A stretch of DNA of 64,000 nucleotides from Persicitalea sp963803495 (GCA_963803495.1 CAWDMP010000002.1:4960001-5024000), one strand, 5' to 3'; positions 52,692 through 61,867 are shown, counted from the first letter of the stretch. Program-made: numbers and translations. Notes: generated from the letters alone by a model not told the origin.

Positions 52692-54215
52692 CTACCGCGC
52701 CTTCACAAACGCCTCGAATTCCCGGAAATCCTCTTCCTTCATCACCTTCGGCATCTTGACTTGCCCGCCTTTTTTCTTTTTTTGTTGATTCCATTCGGTG
52801 AAGGTGTCGGTCGGAACCACGACGGCTTCCACGCCTTTCAGCGCCTTGGTACGCGCGACGTCGTAGTTTTTGTTGGAGGCCCGCAGGGCTTCGTCCAGTA
52901 GATTGGCTGCGCTGTTGGGGTCAGCGCAATTCTCGTCGCAACCCAGGTACCAGCGGTTGATGTACTCCCCGTCTTCGCGGCGCACGGCCGCCACCGTGAA
53001 TTCCTTGAACGATACGCCCAGTTTTTCGCCCACCGCCTGCACGGCCGTCGTCATTTTGTTGACGGGCAATTGCTCACCCACTACGTTGAGGTAGAACTTA
53101 GTACGGCCGCTGATGACGATCTCGCCGCGCTCGACGTCGGTAAATTGCACCGTGTCGCCAATCATGTAGCGCCACGCGCCCGAAACCGTCGAGATGAGCA
53201 GTACATAGTCCACCCCCTCGGTCACCTCCATGCTGTTGAGCACCGGGGCGTCGGGTGTCACGGTACCGTCTTCGGCAATAAAACGATCCTGAAAAGGCAC
53301 AAACTCGAAGTAGATGCCATTGTTGAGTACCAGTTTCATGGCCGTGGTTTCGGGCCGCGACTGAAAGGCCAGGAAGCCCTCCGAGGCCAGGTAGGTGTCG
53401 ATGTAAATCAAGGGGTGGGCCATCAATTTGTTCAGGCTTTCCTTGTACGGCTCGATCGCGACGCCGCCGGAGGTATACACCCGGAGATTGGGCCAAATCT
53501 GGTGGATGTTGTCGAGTCTGTTGTATTCGATGACTTTCTTGAGCATCAGTTCTACCCAGGAAGGTATGCCCGATATGCTGCCAATGTCCCAGCTAGTTGC
53601 TTCTTTGGCGATGCGCTCGACGCGCTCGTCCCAATCCTTGATCGAAGAAATTTCTTTACCGGGCTTGTAGTAAAATTCAAACCAGGAGGGAATATTACTG
53701 GCGCTGATGCCGCTGATTTCGCCTTCCAGGTGGCCGTCTACTTCTTTTAGAGCCGTACTCGACCCCAACATCAGTACTTCTTTCTCGAAGAAGTCGGCGG
53801 GCAAATCGTACTCCGCCAGGGCCAGTACCTGCCCGATCCCCGAGCGCCGAATCGCCGAAAGCATGTCGTTCGTCACCGGAATGTGCTTGCTGGAACTAGT
53901 GGTACCCGAGCTGACCGCGAAATAATCGGGCTTGCCGGGCCAGGTCACATCGGCCTCGCCCGCCAGGGTGCGGTGCCACCATTCGTTGTTGATTTTGTCG
54001 TAGTCGTGGGTAGGTACCGTTTCGGCGAATGTTTGGAACAGATGTTCGCTTTCCAATATATCAGCAAAACGATAGTGCTTACCGAAGGCCGTATCCTGAG
54101 CCGTTTCGAGCAGTTCTTTGAGTATCTTCTGTTGCTCATCGACGGGGGAGTCGTAACTGGTGAGCGCTTCGCCGAGTTCGACGGCCTTTTTTATAAAACT
54201 TCCTAAAAGGGTCAT
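52692..54215 (-). CDS. GH3 auxin-responsive-type acyl-adenylate/amide synthetase
   Basis: 507 residues. FAVSSGTTSSSKHIPVT is the GH3 ATP-binding signature; RVYTSGGVAIEPYKESLNKL and YLASEGFLAFQSRPET are further family motifs. The family adenylates carboxylic acids and joins them to amino acids in plants; the bacterial members have no known substrate. No signal or membrane segment is present. It has no evident operon partner. Confidence 0.9.
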   Translation of the reverse strand: MTLLGSFIKKAVELGEALTSYDSPVDEQQKILKELLETAQDTAFGKHYRFADILESEHLFQTFAETVPTHDYDKINNEWWHRTLAGEADVTWPGKPDYFAVSSGTTSSSKHIPVTNDMLSAIRRSGIGQVLALAEYDLPADFFEKEVLMLGSSTALKEVDGHLEGEISGISASNIPSWFEFYYKPGKEISSIKDWDERVERIAKEATSWDIGSISGIPSWVELMLKKVIEYNRLDNIHQIWPNLRVYTSGGVAIEPYKESLNKLMAHPLIYIDTYLASEGFLAFQSRPETTAMKLVLNNGIYFEFVPFQDRFIAEDGTVTPDAPVLNSMEVTEGVDYVLLISTVSGAWRYMIGDTVQFTDVERGEIVISGRTKFYLNVVGEQLPVNKMTTAVQAVGEKLGVSFKEFTVAAVRREDGEYINRWYLGCDENCADPNSAANLLDEALRASNKNYDVARTKALKGVEAVVVPTDTFTEWNQQKKKKGGQVKMPKVMKEEDFREFEAFVKAR

Positions 54216-54340
54216 TCAAGTATGGGTTTGATTTGAGTTGCTGATCCGGGAATTTAAAATAACTATGCCGATAGCGATAGGTACCAATAGAATGGTCTGG
54301 TGAATTTTTGATTCGTCTGAATTATATTTTAAATAAAAAC

Positions 54341-54355
54341 TAAACATTTGTTTGA
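54341..54355. promoter_or_regulatory. Candidate TetR operator upstream of tetR
   Basis: TAAACATTTGTTTGA resembles the two sites before tolC (55027-55054). It overlaps the -33 TTTG at 54351-54354, so bound repressor would block the tetR promoter. Confidence 0.55.
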
Positions 54356-54380
54356 TTTTAAAATTTTCTAATTACATTTG
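54351..54380 (+). promoter_or_regulatory. Bacteroidota promoter of the tetR gene
   Basis: The -33 TTTG (54351-54354) is followed after 18 bp by the -7 box TACATTTG (54373-54380), an exact TAnnTTTG. The ATG is at 54398. Confidence 0.65.
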
Positions 54381-54397
54381 TACCGTACAATCAGGAT

Positions 54398-55009
54398 ATG
54401 GCACCAGAAAAGCAAGACGCTGAAACAAAAATAAAGGAAGCCGCCCGTCAGGTATTTTTGGCGCAAGGCTACGAAGGTACCACCGTCCGGCAGATCGCCG
54501 AGGCGGCGGGGGTGAACCTGGCGATGATCAATTACTACTTTCGAAGTAAGGAGCAATTGTTCAGGAGTATTTACGCCGAAACCTTCGCGCAATTCATCGG
54601 GCAGATGGCTCAAATGCTCAACGAACAAACCCCTTTGGAAGTGAAAATTTGGAAAATTGTGGACCGCTACACTGACTTTGTGATCAGCAATCCACTGATT
54701 CCTAGCTTTCTACTATCGGAGCAGCAGGTCAATGACGGCGCATTCTTTAAAGAGATGAACGCCCGAAGCCTGCTTCATGATTCGGTTTTTAAACAGCAAT
54801 TGCAAGAGGAAGCCGAACGGGGAAATATTAGGTCCGTCGAGCCGCTGCAAGTCGTGGTGACCATCATGGGCAATATCGTTTTCCCCGTCGTGGCGCGGCC
54901 GGTGGTTTCGTACGTGGGCAGTCTGGACGACCAGGGTTTTCTCGACTTCATGCAGGAGCGCAAGCAAGTCGTCCCCGAAATGATCATGGCTTACCTAAAA
55001 GCGAAGTAA
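54398..55009 (+). CDS. TetR-family regulator
   Basis: 203 residues. The helix-turn-helix is GTTVRQIAEAAGVNLAMINYYF in residues about 28-50, preceded by ARQVFLAQGYEG. The ligand domain is all-helical. It is the first gene of the export operon and probably represses it and itself: closely related palindromes lie before tetR (54341) and before tolC (55027-55054). Confidence 0.9.
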   Translation: MAPEKQDAETKIKEAARQVFLAQGYEGTTVRQIAEAAGVNLAMINYYFRSKEQLFRSIYAETFAQFIGQMAQMLNEQTPLEVKIWKIVDRYTDFVISNPLIPSFLLSEQQVNDGAFFKEMNARSLLHDSVFKQQLQEEAERGNIRSVEPLQVVVTIMGNIVFPVVARPVVSYVGSLDDQGFLDFMQERKQVVPEMIMAYLKAK

Positions 55010-55026
55010 AATTTTTTGCCTAAAAT

Positions 55027-55054
55027 TAAACATTTGTTTAGATCAAACGTTTGA
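55027..55054. promoter_or_regulatory. Tandem candidate operators before tolC
   Basis: TAAACATTTGTTTA (55027-55040) and the perfect 12-bp palindrome TCAAACGTTTGA (55043-55054) lie 7 bp before the tolC ATG. Their likeness to the site before tetR suggests autoregulated TetR control. Confidence 0.65.
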
Positions 55055-55060
55055 ATAACT

Positions 55061-56332
55061 ATGAAACGGTACTTCATTCTTCTTCTTTTTCTACTAAGTT
55101 GGTCGGCTCAGGCGCAGCCAAGTGTGACGTTGCAGCAATGCTATGCCGCCGCCCGGGACAACTACCCGCTGTTAAAACAGTTGGCTATTTTGCAGGAGCG
55201 GGAGGTACTGGCCATCGACAATCTGAACACCAACCGAAGGCTTCCCCAACTCTCGGTCAACGGGCAGGCCACCTGGCAGTCACAGGTGACGAAGCTACCG
55301 ATCGAGCTACCTAATTTTTCGGTCCCCACGCTCAGCAAGGACCAGTACCGCCTCACGCTCGACGCCAATTATGTACTGTATGATGGTAATCTGACCGGCC
55401 TGCAAACCCAGATACAACGCGCCACGACCGCCACGGCCCAACAGCAAGTGGAGATTGAATTGAATCGGGTGAAAGATCAGGTGAACACCCTATTTATCAA
55501 CGCACTACTTACCGATGAAAACCGGGATTTGACCCAGGTACTTCTGACTGATCTGGGCAATCGCCTGGAGAAAATACGGGCCAACGTCCGCTTCGGCACG
55601 GTCGCGCAAATGGACGCCGACGCACTACTCGCCGAAGTACTTATCGCCCGGCAGCGGCTCGCCCAACTCGATGCTACCCGCCGCGGTTTGCGCGAATCAT
55701 TGGCCTTGCTAACCGACCTGCCGATTTCGGACAGTACCCAACTCATCGTGGAAGTACTGCCGGGAAACCCCCAAATGAATATTGGAATTGAAGTAAAACG
55801 CCCCGAACTGACCCTGTACCAGGCGCAGCGCTCGCTCTATGACGCGCAGAATAGCCTGGTCGCCAACAAGACCAAACCCAGGCTCAGCCTGTTTGCGCAG
55901 GGTGGTGGCGGCAGACCGGGGCTCAACTTGTTGAGCAACGATTTCAGCGGTTTTTTTATCGGCGGCCTGCGGCTCAACTGGAATATCTCCTCCGCCTTCA
56001 CGCTCGACAACGACCGTCGGACGATCGCGCTCAACCGCCAAACGGTAGACCTTCAACAAGCTACCTTCGAGAAAAACCTGAGCGTTCAGCTCCGACAACA
56101 GCAAACCGAAATCGAGAAACTCGCCGCCCAGCTCACGACCGACGAAGAAATTGTGGCCCTACGGACCCAGGTGAAGGAAGCCGCGGCCGTTCAGCTTGAC
56201 AACGGCGCTATCGCCGCCCGAGACTACACTACCGAACTCAATGCCCAGATCCAGGCCCAACTGAACCAAAAACTGCATGAATTGCAGCTACTTCAAGCCA
56301 GGATTCAGTACCGGACTTTGGCGGGGCAGTAG
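55061..56332 (+). CDS. TolC-family outer-membrane efflux protein
   Basis: 423 residues with a signal peptide (MKRYFILLLFLLSWSAQAQ). Two long helical hairpins (LQTQIQRATTATAQQQVEIE and RIALNRQTVDLQQATFEKNL-like) and the RRLPQLSVNGQATWQ strand are typical of the OEP family. It forms the outer-membrane channel of the export system encoded downstream. It starts 51 bp after tetR. Confidence 0.88.
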   Translation: MKRYFILLLFLLSWSAQAQPSVTLQQCYAAARDNYPLLKQLAILQEREVLAIDNLNTNRRLPQLSVNGQATWQSQVTKLPIELPNFSVPTLSKDQYRLTLDANYVLYDGNLTGLQTQIQRATTATAQQQVEIELNRVKDQVNTLFINALLTDENRDLTQVLLTDLGNRLEKIRANVRFGTVAQMDADALLAEVLIARQRLAQLDATRRGLRESLALLTDLPISDSTQLIVEVLPGNPQMNIGIEVKRPELTLYQAQRSLYDAQNSLVANKTKPRLSLFAQGGGGRPGLNLLSNDFSGFFIGGLRLNWNISSAFTLDNDRRTIALNRQTVDLQQATFEKNLSVQLRQQQTEIEKLAAQLTTDEEIVALRTQVKEAAAVQLDNGAIAARDYTTELNAQIQAQLNQKLHELQLLQARIQYRTLAGQ

Positions 56333-56388
56333 TACACTGGACTCATAAGCTCGACGATCATTCATTTTTAATCTAAATCTAAAAACCA

Positions 56389-57339
56389 ATGAAACATAAC
56401 CCGCGCCTGGCATTGGGCGGCTTGATGCTGCTACTTGCCGCCTGCAATCCTGACGATGATACCGCCGACGCCTACGGCAATTTCGAGGCGGTCGAAACCA
56501 CGATCTCTGCCGAAGCAACGGGGGAACTCATCGAGTTCAATGTGCAGGAGGGCGAATCGCTGGATTCGGGACAGACAGTGGGCCGCATCGAAACCGAGCA
56601 ACTGCAACTTCGCAAAGCGCAGGTACTGGCCAGCCAGCAGGCCGTGCAGAGCCGCACCCCCAATGTTTCGATACAGCTCTCGGCCTACAAGCAGCAGATT
56701 GCGGTGCAGGAGCAGCAACGCCAAACGCTGCTACGGGAGCAGAAACGCTCCCAGAATCTAGTAGAAGCAGGTGCCGCCCCCGCCAAGCAATTGGACGATA
56801 TAAATGCTCAGCTCGAAACGCTCGACCGGCAGATCGCCCTGACCCGCCAGCAGCGCGCCGCGCAGGCTTCCGCCCTCAACACCCAGCGCAGCGGCACCGC
56901 GGCCGAATCGGCCCCGCTGACGCAACAAGTCAGGCAAATTGAAGATCAGATCGCCAAAGCCTCGGTCGTGAACCCGATCGGTGGCACGGTGACGGTAAAG
57001 TTCGCCGAACCCGGCGAGATCGTGAGTTACGGCAAGCCGCTGTACCAGATTGCCGCCCTCGACAACATCACGCTGCGGGCCTACGTGGGCGGCGACCAAC
57101 TCGTCGGCGTAAAGCCGGGGCAGCGGGTGCAGGTGGCCGTCGATGCCCCGGAAGGCGCTCTGAAAACGTACGACGGGGTTATCGCCTGGATTTCCAGCAA
57201 AGCGGAGTTTACCCCCAAAATTATCCAAACCAAAGAAGAGCGCGTGAATCTGGTGTACGCCATGAAAATCAGAGTAAAAAACGATGGTGGCCTCAAAATC
57301 GGTATGCCCGGCGAAGTAAGGTTCGGGCAGCAAGAGTAG
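56389..57339 (+). CDS. HlyD-type membrane-fusion adaptor (lipoprotein)
   Basis: 316 residues. The signal ends in LLLAACN, a lipobox, so this is a lipid-anchored adaptor. A biotinyl-lipoyl half (TISAEATGELIEFNVQEGES), a coiled-coil hairpin (residues about 80-180) and the second lipoyl half (IGGTVTVKFAEPGEIVSYG) are present. It links the ABC permeases to TolC. The arrangement is like the YbhG/YhiI group. Confidence 0.88.
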   Translation: MKHNPRLALGGLMLLLAACNPDDDTADAYGNFEAVETTISAEATGELIEFNVQEGESLDSGQTVGRIETEQLQLRKAQVLASQQAVQSRTPNVSIQLSAYKQQIAVQEQQRQTLLREQKRSQNLVEAGAAPAKQLDDINAQLETLDRQIALTRQQRAAQASALNTQRSGTAAESAPLTQQVRQIEDQIAKASVVNPIGGTVTVKFAEPGEIVSYGKPLYQIAALDNITLRAYVGGDQLVGVKPGQRVQVAVDAPEGALKTYDGVIAWISSKAEFTPKIIQTKEERVNLVYAMKIRVKNDGGLKIGMPGEVRFGQQE

Positions 57340-57360
57340 GTTGGGAGAGTTGAAAGTTTT

Positions 57361-57430
57361 GAGTCCAAAGTCAAAAGTTTAAAGTCCAGCGTCAAACGTC
57401 AAACGTCCAAAATACAAAGTCCAGCATCCA
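57361..57430. repeat. Ten-unit degenerate heptamer array
   Basis: Ten 7-bp units of the form RNGTCMA (gagtcca, aagtcaa, aagttta, aagtcca, gcgtcaa, acgtcaa, acgtcca, aaataca, aagtcca, gcatcca) run without a break to within 3 bp of the ABC gene's ATG. It is the longest array in the window. Confidence 0.85.
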
Positions 57431-57433
57431 ACC

Positions 57434-58339
57434 ATGATCACCATCGAAAACATATCCAAAGCCTACGGTACTACCAAGGCGGTACAGGACGTATCGCTGT
57501 CGGTGGAGCCAGGCGAGCTTTTTGGGCTGATCGGGCCGGATGGTGCGGGTAAAACCACACTATTCAAGATTTTGGTGACGCTACTCTTGCCCGATGCGGG
57601 CCGCGCGACAGTGGCCGGGCGCGACGTAGTGCGTGACTTCCGGGCGTTGCGCTCATTGGTAGGGTACATGCCGGGGCGATTCTCGCTTTATCCTGATTTG
57701 AGCGTCGAGGAGAATCTGCACTTTTTTGCGACGGTATTCGGTACTTCGATCGCGGCCAATTACGAGCTGATTCGCGAGATTTACGTGCAATTGGAACCCT
57801 TCAAAAACCGGCGGGCGGGGGCGCTTTCGGGCGGGATGAAGCAAAAACTGGCGCTCTGTTGCGCCTTGATTCACAAGCCTGAGGTACTATTTCTGGACGA
57901 GCCGACCACGGGCGTGGACGCCGTGTCGCGCAAGGAGTTTTGGGACATGCTGGGCGGCCTTAAAAAACGTGGCCTCACGATCATGGTATCGACGCCCTAC
58001 ATGGACGAAGCCAGCCTCTGCGACCGCATCGCGCTCATGCAAAACGGCAGACTATTGGCCGTCGATACCCCGGCGGGTGTCGAGCAGTTGTTCGACAAGC
58101 CGCTCTTTGCCGTCAAGGCCAGCGATACCTACCGCCTGATCCAGGATTTGCGTCAGGCTCCTTTTACCGTTACCTGCTATGCTTTCGGCGAGTTCCTGCA
58201 CCTGACCACCGACCCCCACGCTACGCAGCCCGAGATTGAAACGTACCTGGCCGACCGCCAGCATCAGCAAGTAGACATCCGACCCATCCAGGCAGGAATC
58301 GAGGATAGCTTCATGAACCTTATGCAACAAAATGGATAA
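57434..58339 (+). CDS. ABC transporter ATP-binding protein
   Basis: 301 residues. Walker A GPDGAGKTTL, signature LSGGMKQKLA, Walker B VLFLDEPTTG and a switch region are intact. With the next gene it equals the two halves of the fused YbhF ATPase. It overlaps the next gene by 8 bp. Exporter of an unknown compound. Confidence 0.92.
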   Translation: MITIENISKAYGTTKAVQDVSLSVEPGELFGLIGPDGAGKTTLFKILVTLLLPDAGRATVAGRDVVRDFRALRSLVGYMPGRFSLYPDLSVEENLHFFATVFGTSIAANYELIREIYVQLEPFKNRRAGALSGGMKQKLALCCALIHKPEVLFLDEPTTGVDAVSRKEFWDMLGGLKKRGLTIMVSTPYMDEASLCDRIALMQNGRLLAVDTPAGVEQLFDKPLFAVKASDTYRLIQDLRQAPFTVTCYAFGEFLHLTTDPHATQPEIETYLADRQHQQVDIRPIQAGIEDSFMNLMQQNG

Positions 58340-59069
58340 AGCCGTCACCACCGATAAATTGACCCGAAAATTCGGAGATTTCGTTGCCACCGACGAGATT
58401 ACCTTCGAGGTAGCCCAGGGCGAGATATTTGGCTTTCTGGGTGCTAATGGCGCGGGCAAAACCACCGCCATGCGGATGCTTTGCGGATTACTCACTCCGA
58501 GCTCGGGCGCGGCTACCGTGGCGGGCTACGATGTCTATACCCAATCCGAAAAGATCAAGCAGCGAATCGGGTACATGAGTCAGCGCTTTTCGCTTTATGA
58601 GGATCTGACGGTCAGGGAGAATATTCGATTTTATGGGGGTATCTACGGTTTGAGCCGCGGCGATCTGAGAACCAAATCGACCCAGATCATTGAGGAGCTA
58701 GGACTGACGAGTGTATCCGATACCTTAGTCGAATCCTTGCCCTTAGGCTGGAAACAACGTTTGGCCTTCTCGGTAGCCCTCATTCACGACCCGAAAGTAG
58801 TGTTTCTGGATGAGCCGACGGGCGGGGTGGACCCGATCACGCGGCGGCAGTTTTGGGACAAAATCTACGAAGCCGCCCACAACGGTACTACCATATTCGT
58901 CACGACGCACTACATGGACGAGGCCGAGTACTGCGACCGCGTGTCGATCATGGTCGACGGCCGCATCAAAGCCCTCGACACCCCCACCCAGCTCAAAAAA
59001 AACTACCACGCCGATTCCATGGACGGCGTGTTCCAAATCCTGGCGCGGGGCACATCGGGGAAAGGGTGA
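58332..59069 (+). CDS. ABC transporter ATP-binding protein (degenerate signature)
   Basis: 245 residues. Walker A GANGAGKTTA and Walker B VVFLDEPTGG are intact, but the signature is LPLGWKQRLA, lacking the usual LSGG, as in the second half of YbhF-type ATPases. This suggests an asymmetric ATPase pair. It starts before the previous gene ends. Confidence 0.9.
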   Translation: MDKAVTTDKLTRKFGDFVATDEITFEVAQGEIFGFLGANGAGKTTAMRMLCGLLTPSSGAATVAGYDVYTQSEKIKQRIGYMSQRFSLYEDLTVRENIRFYGGIYGLSRGDLRTKSTQIIEELGLTSVSDTLVESLPLGWKQRLAFSVALIHDPKVVFLDEPTGGVDPITRRQFWDKIYEAAHNGTTIFVTTHYMDEAEYCDRVSIMVDGRIKALDTPTQLKKNYHADSMDGVFQILARGTSGKG

Positions 59070-59151
59070 GGGCGTGGGGGAGTGTAGGCGTTCTTTTGTT
59101 TCCGAATGTAATCCTACTATAGGAACGCTCCCACTTAATCACGCCCAGATA

Positions 59152-59186
59152 ACTCATCATTCATCACTCATAATTCATCATTCGTG
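59152..59186. repeat. Heptamer array running into a start codon
   Basis: Five 7-bp units (actcatc, attcatc, actcata, attcatc, attcgtg) end in the GTG start codon of the first permease gene. Confidence 0.65.
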
Positions 59187-60311
59187 AAACGTTTTCTCGC
59201 TTTTGTCAAAAAGGAATTCTACCACATCCTGCGGGACCAGCGGACGATGCTGATTTTGTTCGGGATGCCGTTGGCGATGGTACTGCTGTTCGGCTTCGCC
59301 TTGACCAACGAAATCAAGAATGCCAAAATCGCCGTACTGGATCAGGATCATGGGCCGCACAGTCGGCAGATCACCGCCCGTCTGCTGTCGTCGGGGTATT
59401 TTCAGCTGACCCAAAATCTGAGTTCCCAGCGCGATATCGAGGCTACTTTTCGGCGGGGCAAGGTCAAGCTGGTGGTGGTATTTCCTCCCAATTTTTCCCA
59501 GGATTTTGCGCGAAACGACCGTAAATCAGAAGTGCAACTCTTGGCCGATGCGTCGGAGCAGAACACTGCCATCAGCCTCACTACCTACGCCACCAACATC
59601 ATTCAAGGGTACCAGAAGGAACAAAATCCGCCGGAGGCCGCACCGGCTGGTGTCGCAATGCCGATGCAAATCGACGTGCAGGCGCGCATGGTGTTCAATC
59701 CTGAGTTGCTGGGAGCCTTCGTCTTCGTGCCGGGGGTGATGGCCATGATCCTGCTACTGGTGTCGGCGCTGATGACCTCGGTGACGATCGCCCGCGAAAA
59801 AGAGACTGGTACCATGGAAGTACTCATGGTTTCACCGCTTTCACAATTGCAGATTTTGTTTGGTAAAGTACTGCCGTACTTGTTGTTATCTTTCATCAAC
59901 GGCTGCATCATCATCGCGCTGGGTGTGTTCACGCTCGACATCCCCCTCAACGGAGGTCTGCTGCTGCTCCTCTCCGAAACCCTGCTTTTCACATTTCTTT
60001 CCCTGTCGCTGGGGCTGTTCATATCGACCATCGCCGACACGCAGCTCGTTGCCATGTTTGCGTCGTTGCTGGTGCTGCTGATGCCCACAATTTTCCTGTC
60101 GGGCTTCATATTTCCCATCGAGAGCATGCCGCGCTTCCTGCAATACGTGTCTAAGATTATTCCTGCCACCTACTTCATCGAAATAGTGAAAGGCATCATG
60201 ATCAAAGGGGTAGGGCTGGATCTTCTCTGGAAACCCACCCTGGCGCTCGTCGGAATGTCCACCTTACTCATGGTGGTGAGTTTGAGGAATTTGAAACCGA
60301 GACTTAGTTAG
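59184..60311 (+). CDS. ABC-2-type transporter permease
   Basis: 375 residues with a GTG start. An N-terminal helix is followed by a large extracytoplasmic domain and five C-terminal helices (FVFVPGVMAMILLLVSALMT onward), the ABC-2 pattern (YbhS/YbhR type). TIAREKETGTMEVLMVSPLS is the conserved coupling region. It pairs with the next gene. Confidence 0.9.
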   Translation: MKRFLAFVKKEFYHILRDQRTMLILFGMPLAMVLLFGFALTNEIKNAKIAVLDQDHGPHSRQITARLLSSGYFQLTQNLSSQRDIEATFRRGKVKLVVVFPPNFSQDFARNDRKSEVQLLADASEQNTAISLTTYATNIIQGYQKEQNPPEAAPAGVAMPMQIDVQARMVFNPELLGAFVFVPGVMAMILLLVSALMTSVTIAREKETGTMEVLMVSPLSQLQILFGKVLPYLLLSFINGCIIIALGVFTLDIPLNGGLLLLLSETLLFTFLSLSLGLFISTIADTQLVAMFASLLVLLMPTIFLSGFIFPIESMPRFLQYVSKIIPATYFIEIVKGIMIKGVGLDLLWKPTLALVGMSTLLMVVSLRNLKPRLS

Positions 60312-60352
60312 ATATGAGATATGAGATACTTCAAACCTTCACCCCTAAAAAC

Positions 60353-61483
60353 ATGAACCGAATATACTACATGATCGAGAAGGAGTTTCGACAGCTGTGG
60401 CGCAACCCGGTGCTGTTACGGATGATGCTGGCGGCTCCGGTTATGCAATTGATTCTGTTGGCTTACGCCGCTAATTTCGAAGTGAAGAATTTGAAAATCG
60501 CGGTGGTGGATCAGGACCACACGACCTACGCCCAGCGGCTGACGGGCAAGTTTCGGTACTCGAAAGGTCGTGCGATTTCTAACTTTGACTTTCAGGGGTA
60601 CTTGCCATCGGCCAAAGCGGCTTACCGCGAACTACTGGCGGGCCGTGCCGACCTGGTGCTGTTGATTCCGCCGCACTTTGAGCGCGACTTGGGCAAGCAA
60701 AATCGGGCTTCGGTGCAGCTGCTGGTCAACGCAATCGACGGTACCAAGGGCGGCATCGCCTCCGGCTACGCCCAAAGTATCGTGCGCGACTTCAACAATA
60801 CGATCCGTACCGAAAGCATCGGAGCCGGTACGGGAGGAGAAGGCGGCCTGGAAGTCGAGAACCAGTACTGGTACAACCCCCGCCTGGAATACAAGACCTT
60901 CATGGTACCGGGAATATTGTTCGAGTTGATGCTGCTGATCGGCGGCATGATCGCGGCCCTCAACATCGTGCGGGAGAAAGAAATCGGCACGCAGGAGCAG
61001 CTCAACGTTACGCCCATCAAAAAACACGAATTCATTCTGGGCAAGCTCACCCCCTTCGTTATCATCGGACTGGTGCAGTTTACCCTAGGGCTTTTGCTGG
61101 CAAAATTCTTCTTTCGGATACCCCTGGAAGGTAGCCTATTGCTTATCTATGGCTTCGCCTTCTTATTCCTGCTGCTGTGCGTGGGATTGGGATTGTTGAT
61201 TTCAGCGGTGTCCGACACGCAGCAGCAGGCCATGTTTGCGGTGTTCTTCTGTCTGGTCGTCTTCATTTTATTGAGTGGCCTATTCTCTTCTACCGAAGAT
61301 ATGCCGCAGTGGGCGCAGTACCTCAACCTGTTCAACCCGCTCAAGTACATCATCGAAGCCGGGCGCAACATCTTGCTCAAAGGCAGTACTTTGCGCGATA
61401 TGCAATCACAGTTTTTTACACTGCTCGGTATGGCGGTCGTGCTTATTGGACTCGCTTCGTGGCGGTACCGTAAAACGGTTTAG
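60353..61483 (+). CDS. ABC-2-type transporter permease
   Basis: 376 residues from ATG 60353 (MNRIYYMIEKEFRQLWRNPV, the normal family start); the frame is open to 60314. It has the same layout as its partner: large domain, then helices with VREKEIGTQEQLNVTPIKKH. It is the last gene of the tetR-tolC-hlyD-ABC-ABC-permease-permease operon. Confidence 0.9.
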   Translation: MNRIYYMIEKEFRQLWRNPVLLRMMLAAPVMQLILLAYAANFEVKNLKIAVVDQDHTTYAQRLTGKFRYSKGRAISNFDFQGYLPSAKAAYRELLAGRADLVLLIPPHFERDLGKQNRASVQLLVNAIDGTKGGIASGYAQSIVRDFNNTIRTESIGAGTGGEGGLEVENQYWYNPRLEYKTFMVPGILFELMLLIGGMIAALNIVREKEIGTQEQLNVTPIKKHEFILGKLTPFVIIGLVQFTLGLLLAKFFFRIPLEGSLLLIYGFAFLFLLLCVGLGLLISAVSDTQQQAMFAVFFCLVVFILLSGLFSSTEDMPQWAQYLNLFNPLKYIIEAGRNILLKGSTLRDMQSQFFTLLGMAVVLIGLASWRYRKTV

Positions 61484-61523
61484 ATCGGCCCGCCCGCATC
61501 TCGTTTTGTAGAACTACCAAAGA

Positions 61524-61709
61524 TTAAAACGGATTAACAAAAGTTAAATCGTCAACGGCTTGGAAATCTGATGTATTGCGGGTAACAATGGTTAAGTTAT
61601 GTGGGAATTGATCATCCACGCGAATATGCTCCACAAAGTCGAGGGACTTCAAAATTTCGAGCAGATGCGGCATTTTCTGGCGGTTTTTGAGCTCAATATG
61701 TACAGTCAT
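61524..61709 (-). pseudogene. Toxin-antitoxin remnant (antitoxin start joined to a PIN-toxin end)
   Basis: 61 codons. The first 30 residues (MTVHIELKNRQKMPHLLEIL) are antitoxin-like. From about residue 42 the sequence HNLTIVTRNTSDFQAVDD...NPF is the typical C-terminal end of VapC-type PIN toxins (TRN-DF ... NP). The reading frame is intact, so an internal deletion probably joined the two genes. No active toxin domain remains. Confidence 0.6.
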
Positions 61710-61867
61710 AGTATGTTACGGATACATTACAGGCAAATATACGAAACTGAAATCTATAATCTTAGCGAGCAGAAACCAAGACTAGCAACTTTAAAAGCAA
61801 CGCCCTGACTTCTAAAATCCCGCTCACTAATTCGCCGATCAAATACAAACTACATCAATTCCACAAA

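Noticed and set aside
22216..57430. Heptamer arrays as CRISPR repeats
   Set aside because: Units are 7 bp, contiguous and degenerate, with no spacers and no cas genes nearby.
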